Shown piece after piece: positions 1 to 8,909 of a stretch of DNA of 43,237 bases. The stretch comes from Bryobacterales bacterium. GTDB taxonomy: Bacteria > Acidobacteriota > Terriglobia > Bryobacterales > Bryobacteraceae. Numbering within the stretch: position 1 is the first letter of the stretch; every line of letters begins with the position of its first letter. The DNA lies in contig PLMF01000415.1 of the NCBI GenBank assembly GCA_003142355.1, positions 1-43,237 of the forward strand, given 5' to 3'. The notes under the pieces were generated by a model. That model ran no database searches. It saw only the letters and a list, made by a program, of their open reading frames with translations, and was not told the origin of the DNA. Both the position numbers and the translations under genes were made by a program.

Positions 1-1
1 T

Positions 2-127
2 GTGAATCACGTCCGGAAAATGAGTTCCCTCAGCAGCCAGCGCTGGCTGCTGACGCTCAGCAACGGCCAGGAATTCATTGTGAGCAAACGGCAGGCCGGC
101 GGCGTCCGGCAGATGCTGCAATGGTGA
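2..127 (+). CDS. LytTR-type response regulator, C-terminal fragment
   Basis: Partial gene cut by the left edge of the window; 41 codons in frame 2 end at a TGA. The visible residues fit the end of a LytTR DNA-binding domain: a VNxVRKM start, a strand pair ending LTLSNGQEF, then VSKRQAGGVRQML. In the family this domain binds promoter DNA as the output of a LytR/AgrA-type two-component regulator. The LytS-type sensor kinase on the same strand at 599-2395 is the obvious partner, although a small convergent gene sits between them. The receiver domain is outside the window, so only the output domain is supported. Confidence 0.75.
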   Translation: MNHVRKMSSLSSQRWLLTLSNGQEFIVSKRQAGGVRQMLQW

Positions 128-138
128 GGGCCCCAGAC

Positions 139-486
139 TCACCGCTTCATGGCGGCCGCAACTGCCGCCCGAGCGGCGGCTGTGCTCATAGAGCAGGAGC
201 GATGGTTGTTCCGGCAACTCGCGATCGTCCGGTTGCAATCGCAAGGACAGCGCTGCGCGTTGAGCTTCTTGAGCAACGCTCCCAGTTTCTCCGGGGGCAC
301 GCCGCTCAGGTCGACGTCCGGCAGCTTGCTATAAAAAGGTTCAGGCGGCTCCGGTGTCCGGGATTCCTTCCAGACGGTCGATTGCAGCATCAGACAACTG
401 AATCCAAGAATTGCCGCTGTCGAAAGGAACAGCCCTATGGCCGCGCTTCGGCTCAGCCGTTTCAATTCGGTCGTGCTGCGCGCCAT
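139..486 (-). CDS. Small single-pass membrane protein with Cys-rich CxCxC motif
   Basis: This 115-residue protein has one hydrophobic segment near residues 15-36, a Pro/Glu-rich linker, a Leu-rich helix (PPEKLGALLKKLN) and then five cysteines in the pattern CPCDCNRTIASCRNNHRSC. It probably sits in the inner membrane with the Cys cluster outside. Similar CPCGC...C...C tails occur in short Acidobacteria proteins of unknown role; metal binding or redox activity is only a guess. It converges with the LytTR fragment, with 11 bp between their stops. I see no clear Shine-Dalgarno site before the ATG, so the start is uncertain. The length, membrane segment and patterned cysteines argue against a shadow frame. 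Confidence 0.6.
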   Translation of the reverse strand: MARSTTELKRLSRSAAIGLFLSTAAILGFSCLMLQSTVWKESRTPEPPEPFYSKLPDVDLSGVPPEKLGALLKKLNAQRCPCDCNRTIASCRNNHRSCSMSTAAARAAVAAAMKR

Positions 487-598
487 GGTTGTGTGTACAG
501 TATGGTAGGAAGCTCCGGCCGGCCGTACTTCTTTCTAACCACTGGCGGGAATCACCTGGCCAGCGGACGGTTTTCAGGCGCCGGCGGGGGCTGAGGCC

Positions 599-2395
599 AT
601 GATCGGAATCAACCAGCCCCTGCTCATCAATATCCTCGGGCACGCCAGCGGAGCGCTGATCTTTGCAATATTCCTCTGCCTGCTGTTCAGCGGCCGCGGG
701 TGGTCTGGCGCGCGTGGGCGCTATCTATCGGGATTGGCCGCGGCCCTGTCGCTGCTGTGGAACCTCGGCTCCCTGATTGTCTTGCTGTGGCCTGGTATGC
801 CGGCGGGAGCATCGAGGCTGATGGTGGCCCTCAGTTTCTCGGCGTTGAGCCTGCTGCCCGCCGTGCTGCTCGATGTGTCGCTCGGCGCCCGCCAGCGCGC
901 GGTGGTCGCTTGCGGCTACGTGCTGAGCGCGATCGCGTTGGGAATGCACTTCTGGGAGATTGCCGGCAACGGCGCCGCGCTCCACCAGGCGGCGTTGCTG
1001 CTCATCACGGTTGGCTTCCTGGCGTTGACCGCGATTGCGGTGGCGGCTGCCGCCATTCGGCGCGACCCGCTGCGGCGCTCGGGCGGAGCGCGCATTGTGG
1101 CGGCCATGTGCCTGGCGCTGTTCGCCATGTCTTTCGTCCATTTTGGCGCCGGACACGCCAGCCAAGCGTGGTCCAGCGAACTGGTGGTGCACCACGCCGG
1201 CATCCCGCTGGCGCTCTTCGTTCTCTTGCAGGATTATCGTTTCATCTTGCTGGACGCATTCGTCCGTTTCCTGGCCAATGCCCTTCTGGCCGCGGTGCTG
1301 ACATGGCTGGTCATCCAGGCCACATTCCGCCTGGTGCTGGCGGAGCGGGCCGCGCCGGAACCTTTGCCGGAAGCGCTCTTGCTGATTGGCGTCTGTCTTT
1401 TCCTGGTGTTGTTCGCCTGGCTGCGCAACCGCGTTCAATCGTGGCTTGCGCGCGCGGTCTTCCGGCAAGGTAGCCTCGCGAATCTCGCCGGCCGCCTAAG
1501 GGAACCACCGGCCTTTACGGGCGAGGGGCAGTATCTTGATTGGGCGGCCGCCGTCACGGCCGTCGCTGTCGGGACCAAGGATTTCGCTGTCGTCAACCAT
1601 GGCGAAGCGCAGGCGAACTGGGCCGAGGCCCTGATTCCCATTCGGCTGGGCGAGGGGGATTCACTCGTGCTCGTTTTGGGACGCCGCCAGGGTGGAAGGC
1701 GCTATTTGAGCGAGGACCTGGACACGCTGGCCAAGGCCGCCTCGGAGATCGCCGCGAGAGTGGAATCCTTGCGGCGGCAGGAGATGAACCGGCTGGTCAG
1801 CCAGGCGGAACTGCGTGCGTTGCAGTCGCAGATCAATCCTCATTTCCTGTTCAACGCCCTGAATGCGCTCTACGGCGCCATCCCGCGCGAAGCCGCCGGG
1901 GCCCGCCATATGGTGCTCAACCTCGCCGAGATCTTCCGCTACTCTTTGCAGTCGGATAAGGCCTTCGTGCCGCTGGCGCAGGAGATGCAGATCGTGCGCG
2001 CCTACCTCGAACTAGAACAGTGCCGCCTGGCCAGCAGACTCGACGTTCAAATTGAGGTGGACGATGCCGCCCTGCAAATTCCCATCCCGGCGCTGTCCAT
2101 ACAACCCCTGGTGGAGAACGCCGTTAAGCACGGCGTCGCCCTCCGCGTCGAGCCGGGTTACGTGCGGATCAAGGCCCAATGCCGGAATGGAGAATTGCGG
2201 ATCTCCGTCGAGAACAGCGCCAGCGGGCGCGCCACAGAGGCGCCGGTTACAGGCGTCGGCCTCCAAAATGTCAGGCGGAGGCTGGAAATCTGCTATGGCG
2301 CGGGCGCGGATCTGCGCTTTTCGCCGGGCCTAGCCTGCACAACCGTCGAGATTCGCGTGCCATTGGCAAGGGCTGGAGCCGAAGACTTAAGCTAG
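599..2395 (+). CDS. LytS-type membrane sensor histidine kinase
   Basis: This is a 598-residue sensor kinase. The N-terminal ~240 residues are very hydrophobic with about seven to eight membrane helices. A GAF-like linker (about 300-400) follows. The His_kinase dimerisation/phosphoacceptor segment carries SQINPHFLFNALNALYG, with the phospho-accepting His at about residue 415. A HATPase_c domain has the N-box (QPLVENAVKHG, about 505) and a GVGLQNVRRRL box. Proteins of this type autophosphorylate on His and pass phosphate to a LytTR response regulator, and the tail of one lies at 2-127. The ATG at 599 follows a G-rich stretch that may serve as ribosome site. The signal sensed cannot be read from the sequence. 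Confidence 0.92.
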   Translation: MIGINQPLLINILGHASGALIFAIFLCLLFSGRGWSGARGRYLSGLAAALSLLWNLGSLIVLLWPGMPAGASRLMVALSFSALSLLPAVLLDVSLGARQRAVVACGYVLSAIALGMHFWEIAGNGAALHQAALLLITVGFLALTAIAVAAAAIRRDPLRRSGGARIVAAMCLALFAMSFVHFGAGHASQAWSSELVVHHAGIPLALFVLLQDYRFILLDAFVRFLANALLAAVLTWLVIQATFRLVLAERAAPEPLPEALLLIGVCLFLVLFAWLRNRVQSWLARAVFRQGSLANLAGRLREPPAFTGEGQYLDWAAAVTAVAVGTKDFAVVNHGEAQANWAEALIPIRLGEGDSLVLVLGRRQGGRRYLSEDLDTLAKAASEIAARVESLRRQEMNRLVSQAELRALQSQINPHFLFNALNALYGAIPREAAGARHMVLNLAEIFRYSLQSDKAFVPLAQEMQIVRAYLELEQCRLASRLDVQIEVDDAALQIPIPALSIQPLVENAVKHGVALRVEPGYVRIKAQCRNGELRISVENSASGRATEAPVTGVGLQNVRRRLEICYGAGADLRFSPGLACTTVEIRVPLARAGAEDLS

Positions 2396-2568
2396 CCCGT
2401 CGTAGGGAAACCAACTGCCGGACGGGAGCGTGGTCTACGTGCCCGAGAGCGCGGGCGGGGAGAAGCCATCTCCGGTACGATAAGGAAAAGCGGTCTGGTT
2501 TTCGCGCTCACCCGCAACCGGGGCGCACAAGCCACTGAAAAGGGAGGCCGTTCCACAAGTATCCGAGT

Positions 2569-5322
2569 ATGGGTTCATTTGGTAAAAGCCTCAAACGAGG
2601 GGCGGCATTATTCTCCTTGGCGCTCTTGGGATCCATCGCGGCGCTCCAGGCACAGCGCCAGACCGGTGAAATTCGGCTTGAGGTCAAGGACCCCTCCGGG
2701 GCTGCCATGGCTGCAACCGGCAAATTGCAGAATCTCTCCAGCGGGTGGGTCCGCAGTTTCCAGACGGACGATCAAGGGGCGTATTCCTTTCTCAGCTTGC
2801 CCAGCGCCCGCTACCGGCTGGAAGTATCGAAGAGTGGTTTTGCCACCCAGTCGTTGCTGGTAGATGTGCAGTCTGGAACGCCTCTCTCGCGTACCGTCAC
2901 GATGCCGCTGGGCAGGGCATCCGCCCAAATCGATGTGGTCGCGACTACACCCCTGCCGGGAAGCGGCCTCTCCCTCAGGGAGACACCCGCCCCGGTCCAG
3001 GCGGCGACCCAACAGGACATCGACGCCAGCGGCGCGCTCGACCTCCCGGATCTTCTGAACCGGCGGCTAAGCGGCGTGAACATCAATGAAAATCAGGAGA
3101 ATCCCTTCCAGCCCGACCTGAACTATCGCGGCTACACGGCCTCGCCGCTACTCGGGACGCCGCAGGGAATCTCGGTATACCTGGACGGAGTCCGGCTAAA
3201 CCAGCCGTTTGGCGACGTAGTGAGCTGGGACCTCATTCCGCGCATCGCAATCGCGGAGGTCGTGCTGGTGCCGGGGTCCAATCCGATGTTCGGACTGAAT
3301 ACGCTGGGCGGCGCGGTCTCAATTGAAACCAAGGACGGCCGGAGCCAACCGGGCACGTCGATCCAGGCGAGTGGCGGCAGTTTTGGCCGCCGGGCAGTTG
3401 AATTCGAGCATGGCGGCAGCAACGCCAAAGGACTGAACTGGTACGTTGCGGGCAACCTGTTCCATGAGGACGGTTGGCGCGTCACCTCGCCCTCGGATGT
3501 CCGTCAGGCGCTCGGCAAACTCGGCTGGCAGGGCGCAAAGACCACTGTCGGGATCTCCTTTGCTTATGCCGACAACTCCCTGACCGGCAATGGCCTGCAG
3601 GAGCAGCGCTTCCTCGTTCGCAACTATTCGAGCGGCTACACCCTTGGGGACGTCACCAAGAACCGATCTCCGTTTTTCAATCTGAGCGTGCGTCACGCTG
3701 CCAGCAGTGCGCTGACGTTTTCCGGGAACGCGTATTTTCGTTATATCCGGGCGGACACTGTGAATCCGAACCTCAATACCAACTCGCTCGACGAATCGGT
3801 GTACCAGCCAAGCGCCGCCGATCAAGCGGCCCTCAAAGCCGCGGGCTATACTGGATACCCGACGAGTGGCGCCACTGCCGCGAACACGCCGTTTCCGTTC
3901 TGGCGCTGCATCGCGCAAGCCCTGCAACAGTCTGAGCCGATCGAGAAGTGCGACGGCGTCATTACCAGTTCCGCCGCCAAGCAGAACAATTACGGTTTGT
4001 CCGGCCAGCTCACCTGGGTGACCTCGACAGGTGGTCATCGGAATCAATTCACTGCCGGGTCGGCGTGGGACCGCAGCAGCCTGAGCTTTCAGCAGTTGAC
4101 CCAATTCGCGTATATCAATCCCAACTATACGCTGACTCCAGTGAACGCATTTGAGGACGGCACAAACAACTCCAACGGCACTCCCGTCGACACGCGCGTC
4201 AATCTGCACGGGCTGCCTCAAACGTGGAGCTTGTTTGCGACTGACACTCTATCAGTTGGCAAAGCGTGGAGCTTCACCGTTTCCGGCCGCTACAATCGAA
4301 CAACCATCGACAATCGGGACCGGCTCAATCCTGGCGGTGGGCCTGGCTCGCTCGATGGGCAGTACGTCTTCGGCCGGTTCAATCCAGCCGTCGGTGTTAC
4401 CTACAGCCCGGCCGGGTTCCCGACTGCGTACGCGAGCTACAGCGAAGCCAGCCGTGCGCCAACTTCCATTGAGCTTGGCTGTGCCGATCCGAACAACCCA
4501 TGCAACTTGCCTAACGCCCTGGCCGACGACCCGCCGCTAAATCAAGTGGTCACGAGGACTTTTGAAGCCGGCGTCCGCGGGGGCGAGGAGCGCAGCGTGA
4601 ATTGGAGCGTCGGGTGGTTCCGCGGAGGAAATCACAACGATCTCCTGTTCGTTTCATCGCCTCAGACGGGAAACGGCTATTTCAAGAACTTCGGTCAGAC
4701 CCTCCGGCAGGGCGTGGAAGTGCACTTGAGTGGTCGAATTCGGCGCATCACCATGGGCGGGAACTACACGTTTGTGAGCGCCACCTATCAAAGTCCGGAA
4801 ACAGTCGACGGCTCCAGCAATAGCACCAACGACTCCGCCTCGGGGGGATCTCCAGGTGTAGACGGTCTGATCCAGGTTCAACCCGGCGACCGGATTCCGC
4901 TGATCCCCCAGCACCTGCTGAAAGCGTTCGCCGATTTTCAGGCCACCAAGAAGCTCTTGTTGGATCTCGGCTTTGTGGCGGTGTCGAGATCCTGCGCGCG
5001 TGGTAACGAGAACAACCAGAGCCAGCCTGATGGTGTGTACTACCTCGGACCTGGAACATCCCCGGGCTATGGCGTGGTCAATATCGCGACGCACTATCAG
5101 TTGCACAAACGGCTGCAGCTTTTCATCGAGGTCAACAACCTGCTCGACCACCACTACTACACTGCTGCTCAGCTCGGACCGACCGGATTCAACAACCAGG
5201 GCACCTTTGTCGCCCGACCTTTTCCCGCCGCAGCAGACGGGAACTTCCCATTAGTGCATGCGACGTTTTTTGCGCCCGGCGCCCCGTTTGGCGCTTGGGG
5301 TGGAATACGCCTCAGGTTCTGA
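2569..5322 (+). CDS. TonB-dependent outer-membrane receptor with carboxypeptidase-regulatory-like domain
   Basis: This 917-residue protein starts with a Sec signal peptide (hydrophobic [16 protein letters not shown], cleavage likely before QRQTG). A carboxypeptidase regulatory-like beta fold spans roughly residues 30-120 ([30 protein letters not shown]). A TonB plug domain covers about 135-260 ([39 protein letters not shown]). The remainder is a large beta-barrel that ends in an aromatic residue (GGIRLRF), as outer-membrane proteins do. The family imports scarce ligands such as siderophores, cobalamin or glycans using TonB energy. The ligand cannot be inferred here. It appears to be monocistronic, followed by a convergent PadR gene. 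Confidence 0.93.
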   Translation: MGSFGKSLKRGAALFSLALLGSIAALQAQRQTGEIRLEVKDPSGAAMAATGKLQNLSSGWVRSFQTDDQGAYSFLSLPSARYRLEVSKSGFATQSLLVDVQSGTPLSRTVTMPLGRASAQIDVVATTPLPGSGLSLRETPAPVQAATQQDIDASGALDLPDLLNRRLSGVNINENQENPFQPDLNYRGYTASPLLGTPQGISVYLDGVRLNQPFGDVVSWDLIPRIAIAEVVLVPGSNPMFGLNTLGGAVSIETKDGRSQPGTSIQASGGSFGRRAVEFEHGGSNAKGLNWYVAGNLFHEDGWRVTSPSDVRQALGKLGWQGAKTTVGISFAYADNSLTGNGLQEQRFLVRNYSSGYTLGDVTKNRSPFFNLSVRHAASSALTFSGNAYFRYIRADTVNPNLNTNSLDESVYQPSAADQAALKAAGYTGYPTSGATAANTPFPFWRCIAQALQQSEPIEKCDGVITSSAAKQNNYGLSGQLTWVTSTGGHRNQFTAGSAWDRSSLSFQQLTQFAYINPNYTLTPVNAFEDGTNNSNGTPVDTRVNLHGLPQTWSLFATDTLSVGKAWSFTVSGRYNRTTIDNRDRLNPGGGPGSLDGQYVFGRFNPAVGVTYSPAGFPTAYASYSEASRAPTSIELGCADPNNPCNLPNALADDPPLNQVVTRTFEAGVRGGEERSVNWSVGWFRGGNHNDLLFVSSPQTGNGYFKNFGQTLRQGVEVHLSGRIRRITMGGNYTFVSATYQSPETVDGSSNSTNDSASGGSPGVDGLIQVQPGDRIPLIPQHLLKAFADFQATKKLLLDLGFVAVSRSCARGNENNQSQPDGVYYLGPGTSPGYGVVNIATHYQLHKRLQLFIEVNNLLDHHYYTAAQLGPTGFNNQGTFVARPFPAAADGNFPLVHATFFAPGAPFGAWGGIRLRF

Positions 5323-5378
5323 TAAGGTACATTCTGTAATCGCGGAGATTCACATCTGAAAGTGAGGTCAGACTGCTG

Positions 5379-5648
5379 TCATTTGCCCTCAATCAATTCG
5401 CGGAATAATTCACGAACGTTTTCCTTGGCCAGTGCCAAGGCCTTCCGTCCGAGCGGAGTGGCGCGATAAACCTTTCGGAGCGACTTGCCGTTTCGAACGT
5501 CCACCCCCTTCAGGTACCCCTTCTTTTCAAGCCCATGCAGGAGTGGGTAGAGGGTGCCTGGGCTTACCTGGTACCCATGCCGGCGGAGTTCGTCAATCAT
5601 GCCGAGTCCGAAGATGGGATACTCCACCGCGTGGTACAGCACCTGCAA
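5379..5648 (-). CDS. PadR-family transcriptional regulator
   Basis: This 89-residue winged-helix protein is recognisable from LYHAVEYPIFGLGMIDELRRHGY, then PGTLYPLLHGLEKKGYL and a wing with YRATPLGRKAL. PadR regulators usually repress nearby efflux or stress genes and respond to small molecules. The start used is TTG at 5648, preceded by AGGAAGAG about 10 bp upstream. The same frame stays open for about 20 more codons (up to a TGA) with no ATG, so an upstream CTG or alternative start cannot be excluded. It lacks the C-terminal helix of long PadR proteins and belongs to the short type. The gene is convergent with the TonB receptor. Confidence 0.85.
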   Translation of the reverse strand: MQVLYHAVEYPIFGLGMIDELRRHGYQVSPGTLYPLLHGLEKKGYLKGVDVRNGKSLRKVYRATPLGRKALALAKENVRELFRELIEGK

Positions 5649-6669
5649 GCGGGTGAGGCTCTTCCTGGAGATGCTGCCGGCCGGCGTGCCCAGCGAGATC
5701 GTACCCGGAATTGGCGCCTTTCAGGCGGCCAGCGCCGCGCTGAAGATAAGCCCTCCCTACGGCTATGACACCAACGCCGTGTGATTGCACTGCGGCGCGA
5801 CCGGCGACGCGAGCAACCTCGAGGTGGACGACGCTGCTTGGAGTTGTGAACGGCACGGGCGCCACGCGGTCCAGTGCAGAGGAACCAACCGGCCATCGAT
5901 CGCCGCGCGACGCGGCCCGGGCGCGCACGGGGGCCAAACGTCGCGTAAGACGCGGGAGCGCGGTGAATTCTGGGACCTGGCTTTGCACTTTTCCCGGCGG
6001 GTTGGACGGCCCCGCAATGTGGCTACTTAGAGTGAATATTTCAGGTGGTCAGTGCAGGTGGTCAGTACAGGTGGTCATCGTTCGCCGGACCGTTTAACCT
6101 GTTTCGAGTCAATCGGTTACGGCGGCCCTCGATCCCGGCACTTGACAACCAAGCTCAGCCGGGCGGCTCGCAGGTCCGTTGGCAGTTCGCGGACCGGCCA
6201 AAATGGAGCACGCCGCAGGTGGTGTGGCCGGCCCTGGCCATCACCCGAGCGCCAAGAGGGATGGCGCACGACAGCCGCCTGACTGCATGCTTGGCGCTCA
6301 TCGACCCGAAGGGTGCCTACCTGTCCGCGCACCCGCCATACGCACCTGGAAAAGTCGGTCTATCTAAAATACTCGTGCCTGGAGTTAAACCGCAGAAAAT
6401 AAGTGAGTTCCAGGTCCCAAGACTTGAACTGGCAGTGCCCAGATTCGCGTCGGATGCCACCTGGCGGCGACGTGGTGCGCCGTGTTGCGGTGTCTGGCGC
6501 CGGGTTGGCTGGATGCTGGCCCTCCCCCTTCGGCGCCTCAGCCGCCCATGATTCCCCCGAGCGATGGCTTTCGGCTCCAAAGCCCTGCTCGAGAGAGACC
6601 AGCCGTACTGCGGAGATTCCGCAGTCCCCGAAGCACGGGCTCCCCTCTGCAAGTTCGGAACAATACTCC
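5649..6669. other. About 1 kb without a credible gene
   Basis: Several reading frames of 60-170 codons are open here on both strands, but their translations are Arg/Pro/Ala-rich and resemble no protein I know, as expected of GC-rich noncoding DNA. The only structured signals are a 13-bp unit repeated three times in tandem at 6042-6080 and the MITE-like element that starts at 6670. The segment lies between the chromosomal PadR gene and the decayed end of the mobile element and probably contains debris from insertions. Confidence 0.5.
6042..6080. repeat. 13-bp unit in three tandem copies
   Basis: CAGGTGGTCAGTG, CAGGTGGTCAGTA and CAGGTGGTCATCG follow each other without a gap. Multiple short direct repeats containing GGTGGTCA are typical of the ends of some insertion sequences (IS21-like multiple terminal repeats), so this may be an IS scar. 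No transposase is visible nearby, so that reading is inference. Confidence 0.6.
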
Positions 6670-6808
6670 CTAACAGGTTGCTGAAAAAGGGTATTCCGAT
6701 GCCGGAAACGGACCAATTTCGCACTCGGCTGAACGTAGAATCAACAGGTTGCGGATGTTAGTAAGTGGCATTGTCAGTGTTCCAGGGACTTTTTCAGCAG
6801 CCTGCTAA
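6670..6808. mobile_element. MITE-like element with 20-bp terminal inverted repeats
   Basis: Position 6670 onward reads CTAACAGGTTGCTGAAAAAG, and the reverse complement of 6789-6808 reads TTAGCAGGCTGCTGAAAAAG: 17 of 20 positions match. The 139-bp interior has no coding capacity. Ends of the type CAGGCTGCTGAAAAAG are widespread on non-autonomous elements moved by an IS transposase in trans. The right end supplies the last codons and the stop of the broken frame at 6794-7069, so the element inserted into that gene. I see no convincing target-site duplication. Confidence 0.6.
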
Positions 6809-7069
6809 GTGATCTGGGTGCGGGCTTGGGCCTCCGGACAGGGCCTCGCCGATCCTGCAATTCGGCAAAATCTTGCCATATACAATAGCCTCAGTGTCCG
6901 CCGCCGGGTCCGGCTCGGCATGAATCTTGGGAGATTCAGCGGAAGTGACGCCTACAAAACCTACAAAACCCGGTATTGTAGGTTTTGTAGGCGCGCTCCC
7001 CGCCGAATCCGCCAAGATATGGGCCTTAGGTTTCCAATCCAGCCACCGGCTCCGCTTCAGCGAACCGCC
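6794..7069 (-). pseudogene. Broken paralogue of the gene at 8259-8909, truncated by the MITE
   Basis: After a TGA at 7070-7072 this frame reads KRSRWLDWKPK, then a palindrome-encoded stretch (SAPTKPTIPGFVGFVG) and SAESPKIHAEPD. The gene at 8259-8909 begins with the matching series TRSRWLDWRPK, EPTKPSKPG, SAKSPEMQREPD. The similarity ends at the right end of the MITE-like element, whose inverted repeat provides LAGC and the stop. No start codon precedes the conserved part. This is therefore a duplicated segment that lost its 5' end and was cut at the 3' end by an insertion. Confidence 0.55.
6924..7018. repeat. 95-bp peptide-coding palindrome, copy 1
   Basis: Two ~47-nt arms form an imperfect inverted repeat: ATCTTGGGAGATTCAGCGG... 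on the left and, reverse-complemented, ATCTTGGCGGATTCGGCGG... on the right, meeting at CCTACAAAACCTACAAAACC / GGTATTGTAGG. Because it is palindromic, both strands encode nearly the same peptide (TPTKPTKPGIVGFVG on +, APTKPTIPGFVGFVG on -). It lies in the broken paralogue described at 6794-7069. Confidence 0.8.
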
Positions 7070-7178
7070 TCACTGGGGAAATTCCCCAGTCGCTGGTGGC
7101 TGCATCGAACTTCCGGAATATTTTCCGGAAGTCGCGGCGGCTCACACCGCGGCCGGTCGCCTTCGACCGTGACGTCAC
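7026..7178 (-). CDS. Possible small basic protein, low confidence
   Basis: A frame starting at GTG 7178 encodes 50 residues including RRDFRKIFRKFDAATSDWG and ending AGLET. The composition (alternating Phe/Lys/Arg, Asp/Trp) looks protein-like, but the start is unsupported and the frame overlaps the decayed paralogue. A different frame, ATG 7263 to 7057, overlaps the stop of the 7260-7967 gene by ATGA and is an alternative. I recognise neither. Confidence 0.22.
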   Translation of the reverse strand: MTSRSKATGRGVSRRDFRKIFRKFDAATSDWGISPVRRFAEAEPVAGLET

Positions 7179-7259
7179 GACGACCCGCTTCCACTTCCAA
7201 GAGATTGCTCGGGCGCCAACTTCCGCTCAAACTTCCGTTCAATTGCGCGGGGTTCCCTC

Positions 7260-7967
7260 TCATGTTGGTTTCATCGACGCACCGGAATCGCCCGCTGCCC
7301 CAACGAGGCAGCCCTGCGCGATCTTCACCAATGCCGCCGCCACCTCCTCGATGCGCCACGCCGGCACGCGCCGGATCACCGCCAGGCAGTTGTTGGTGAT
7401 GGACCAGTTGCGGCCGCTCGGGCTCAGTTTGTCGAAGAGCGCGGCCATGTCGAGGACGGCGGCATCGGTCAGACGGAAGCCGGCGGGGTAGGTGTCCAGG
7501 ATGATCTCCGCCAACCGAGCGCCGCGCAGCACCAACAGTTTCATCCGCCCTTCGCGCTGGCACGCCGTGTCGTACTCCGTAATCCGACGCCATTGGTTGC
7601 GCATCGCCACGACGTAGCCCCTCTCGCGCCATCGGTTCCGCATCAGCCGGCCGCGAGTGTAAGTCCCCAGTCCTCGCTTCTCCCAGGCATTCAATTCCCA
7701 TGACGGCTCCACACGGAATCGCCAGTTCACTTCCCGTGGATTCACCGGAGGAAAGCCCGCCGCCAGCATCGCGCCCTTGAACATCCCGTTGGTCACATAG
7801 AAGCCCTTCGGTTCCCGCTCGAAATCGTGCTTCATGATGTAGCTGTTGGGACTGTACACGCGGCGCGCCGGGATCAGGACATCCCGAATCCAGCCGATCA
7901 GGTCTGCCTGCTGTTCGGCGGAAAGATCGTTCAGACACTCAGGACTATTGCCGTAATCCACTTTCAT
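7260..7967 (-). CDS. Phage-type hypothetical protein
   Basis: This 235-residue protein is the best-supported unknown at the left of the element. The N-terminal half has a pattern I recall from actinophage and prophage proteins: WIRDVLIPARRVYSPNSY, MKHDFE, FYVTNGMFKGAMLAAGF and VNWRFRV. The second half (from about residue 110) is Arg-rich, then helical (RLTDAAVLDMAALFDKL, WRIEEVAAALVKIAQ). No catalytic motif is evident. The ATG at 7967 is preceded by AAGGGGG seven bases upstream and overlaps the stop of the upstream small gene (ATGA), so the two are probably translationally coupled. It belongs to the leftward operon with the primase. Confidence 0.7.
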   Translation of the reverse strand: MKVDYGNSPECLNDLSAEQQADLIGWIRDVLIPARRVYSPNSYIMKHDFEREPKGFYVTNGMFKGAMLAAGFPPVNPREVNWRFRVEPSWELNAWEKRGLGTYTRGRLMRNRWRERGYVVAMRNQWRRITEYDTACQREGRMKLLVLRGARLAEIILDTYPAGFRLTDAAVLDMAALFDKLSPSGRNWSITNNCLAVIRRVPAWRIEEVAAALVKIAQGCLVGAAGDSGASMKPT

Positions 7968-8149
7968 TGCTGCACCCCCTTCCCCATTGCGGATGGGTCC
8001 TTCTGGCGACCGACTCCAAAACGTTTGGAGTGGGCGTGTTCAAGTCCGGCCACCGAGCGGTGGTCCGTGGCCATCTCGCGCGCGGCGGCGCGGTGGTCGT
8101 CCATGGTCATAACGGTACAGTGTCTTCTGTTCATAGCAATTCTTCGCAT
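7964..8149 (-). CDS. Small hypothetical protein of the leftward operon
   Basis: A 61-residue frame, His/Arg-rich in its first half (MDDHRAAAREMATDHRS) and ending GKGVQQ. The main support is position: its TGA overlaps the ATG of the next gene in the ATGA arrangement. An internal ATG at 8134 is an equally possible start. I do not recognise the product. It is separated from the upstream gene by about 110 bp that contain a half copy of the palindromic repeat. Confidence 0.45.
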   Translation of the reverse strand: MRRIAMNRRHCTVMTMDDHRAAAREMATDHRSVAGLEHAHSKRFGVGRQKDPSAMGKGVQQ

Positions 8150-8175
8150 TGTGGTCGGGCGCTGATGCCGACAGG

Positions 8176-8222
8176 GGTTTTGTAGGTTTTGTAGGTTCGG
8201 GTTTGGCGATTGCCGCCAGAAT
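8176..8222. repeat. Half copy of the 95-bp palindrome, intergenic
   Basis: GGTTTTGTAGGTTTTGTAGG, followed by a degenerate outer part ending GCCGCCAGAAT, matches the right arm of the full copies. The left arm is missing. This is the only copy that falls between genes rather than within a frame. Confidence 0.6.
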
Positions 8223-8258
8223 TCAACGGCAGAGCCGCCGCTTCGAATTGACTGATTG

Positions 8259-8909
8259 TTAGTTTTGGTGGTTATCTTTCTTCAGGAGTTGTTCTCTCCG
8301 TTTCCGCTCACCGTGTAGAACTGTCGCAGCCGTGATCCGTCCGGACCGTCCGGTGACGCCCTGCTCCAAGAAGAGCCGGTTCAGTTGGGTGGCTTTCCAT
8401 TCCGTCCACGAGGTAGCCTTCGAACCCCAGCCCATCTCCTGGAGCATGCGGTCTCGAACCTTCCAGGGTTCTCGAGGGCTCCGCTCCATTTCCAGCAGCA
8501 CGTTCTGGGGAACAGGTTCGCCTTCCACCCGCCGCAACTTGTAGCACATGGGGATGGCGGCCCCGTCGAGGTAGCGGACGGGCAACCGGTCCGATCCGTA
8601 AACGCCCAGCGCCGCGCGAACCTTCGGCCCGTCCAGGTCGCTCCAGACGCCGATGGTGGTCACGCCGTCCAGTTGCATGATGCGGGCACCGGCCCTGTTC
8701 AGGACGCTGGAGGCGCGAGCCAGTTCCGCCGCGTCCGGTTCCCTTTGCATCTCGGGAGATTTAGCCGAAGTGGCACCTTCAAAACCTACAGAACCCGGTT
8801 TTGATGGTTTTGTAGGCTCACCCCCGGCAGAACCCGCCGAGATAGAGATCTTCGGACGCCAGTCCAGCCACCGGCTCCGCGTCACCGGCCCGACTACCGC
8901 GGCTCTCAT
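8259..8909 (-). CDS. Hypothetical protein carrying an in-frame palindromic insertion
   Basis: The ATG at 8909 overlaps the stop of the primase gene (ATGA), giving 216 residues. It starts MRAAVVGPVTRSRWLDWRPK, then has the repeat-encoded stretch EPTKPSKPGSVGFEG (about residues 28-45), then a compact domain with GVWSDLDGPKVRAALGVYG, LPVRYLDGAAIPMCYK and PWKVRDRMLQEMGW, ending in a basic tail with an HTH-like GRSGRITAATV. The function is unknown. Its position directly after a primase suggests a role in replication of the element. A second, broken copy of the N-terminal part lies at 6794-7069. Confidence 0.65.
   Translation of the reverse strand: MRAAVVGPVTRSRWLDWRPKISISAGSAGGEPTKPSKPGSVGFEGATSAKSPEMQREPDAAELARASSVLNRAGARIMQLDGVTTIGVWSDLDGPKVRAALGVYGSDRLPVRYLDGAAIPMCYKLRRVEGEPVPQNVLLEMERSPREPWKVRDRMLQEMGWGSKATSWTEWKATQLNRLFLEQGVTGRSGRITAATVLHGERKRREQLLKKDNHQN
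8749..8843. repeat. 95-bp peptide-coding palindrome, copy 2
   Basis: This is the same length and architecture as copy 1: ATCTCGGGAGATTTAGCCG... on the left, and ATCTCGGCGGGTTCTGCCG... as the reverse complement of the right arm, meeting at GAACCCGG / TTTTGATGG. It is read through in frame by the gene at 8259-8909, adding about 32 residues. Confidence 0.8.

Noticed and set aside
3319..4221. 300-codon open frame on the minus strand
   Set aside because: Antisense shadow of the TonB-dependent receptor; composition is Arg/Ala/Val-rich without motifs.
6045..6551. 168-codon + strand frame in the gap after padR
   Set aside because: No ribosome site, no recognisable domain, and the start falls in a tandem repeat.
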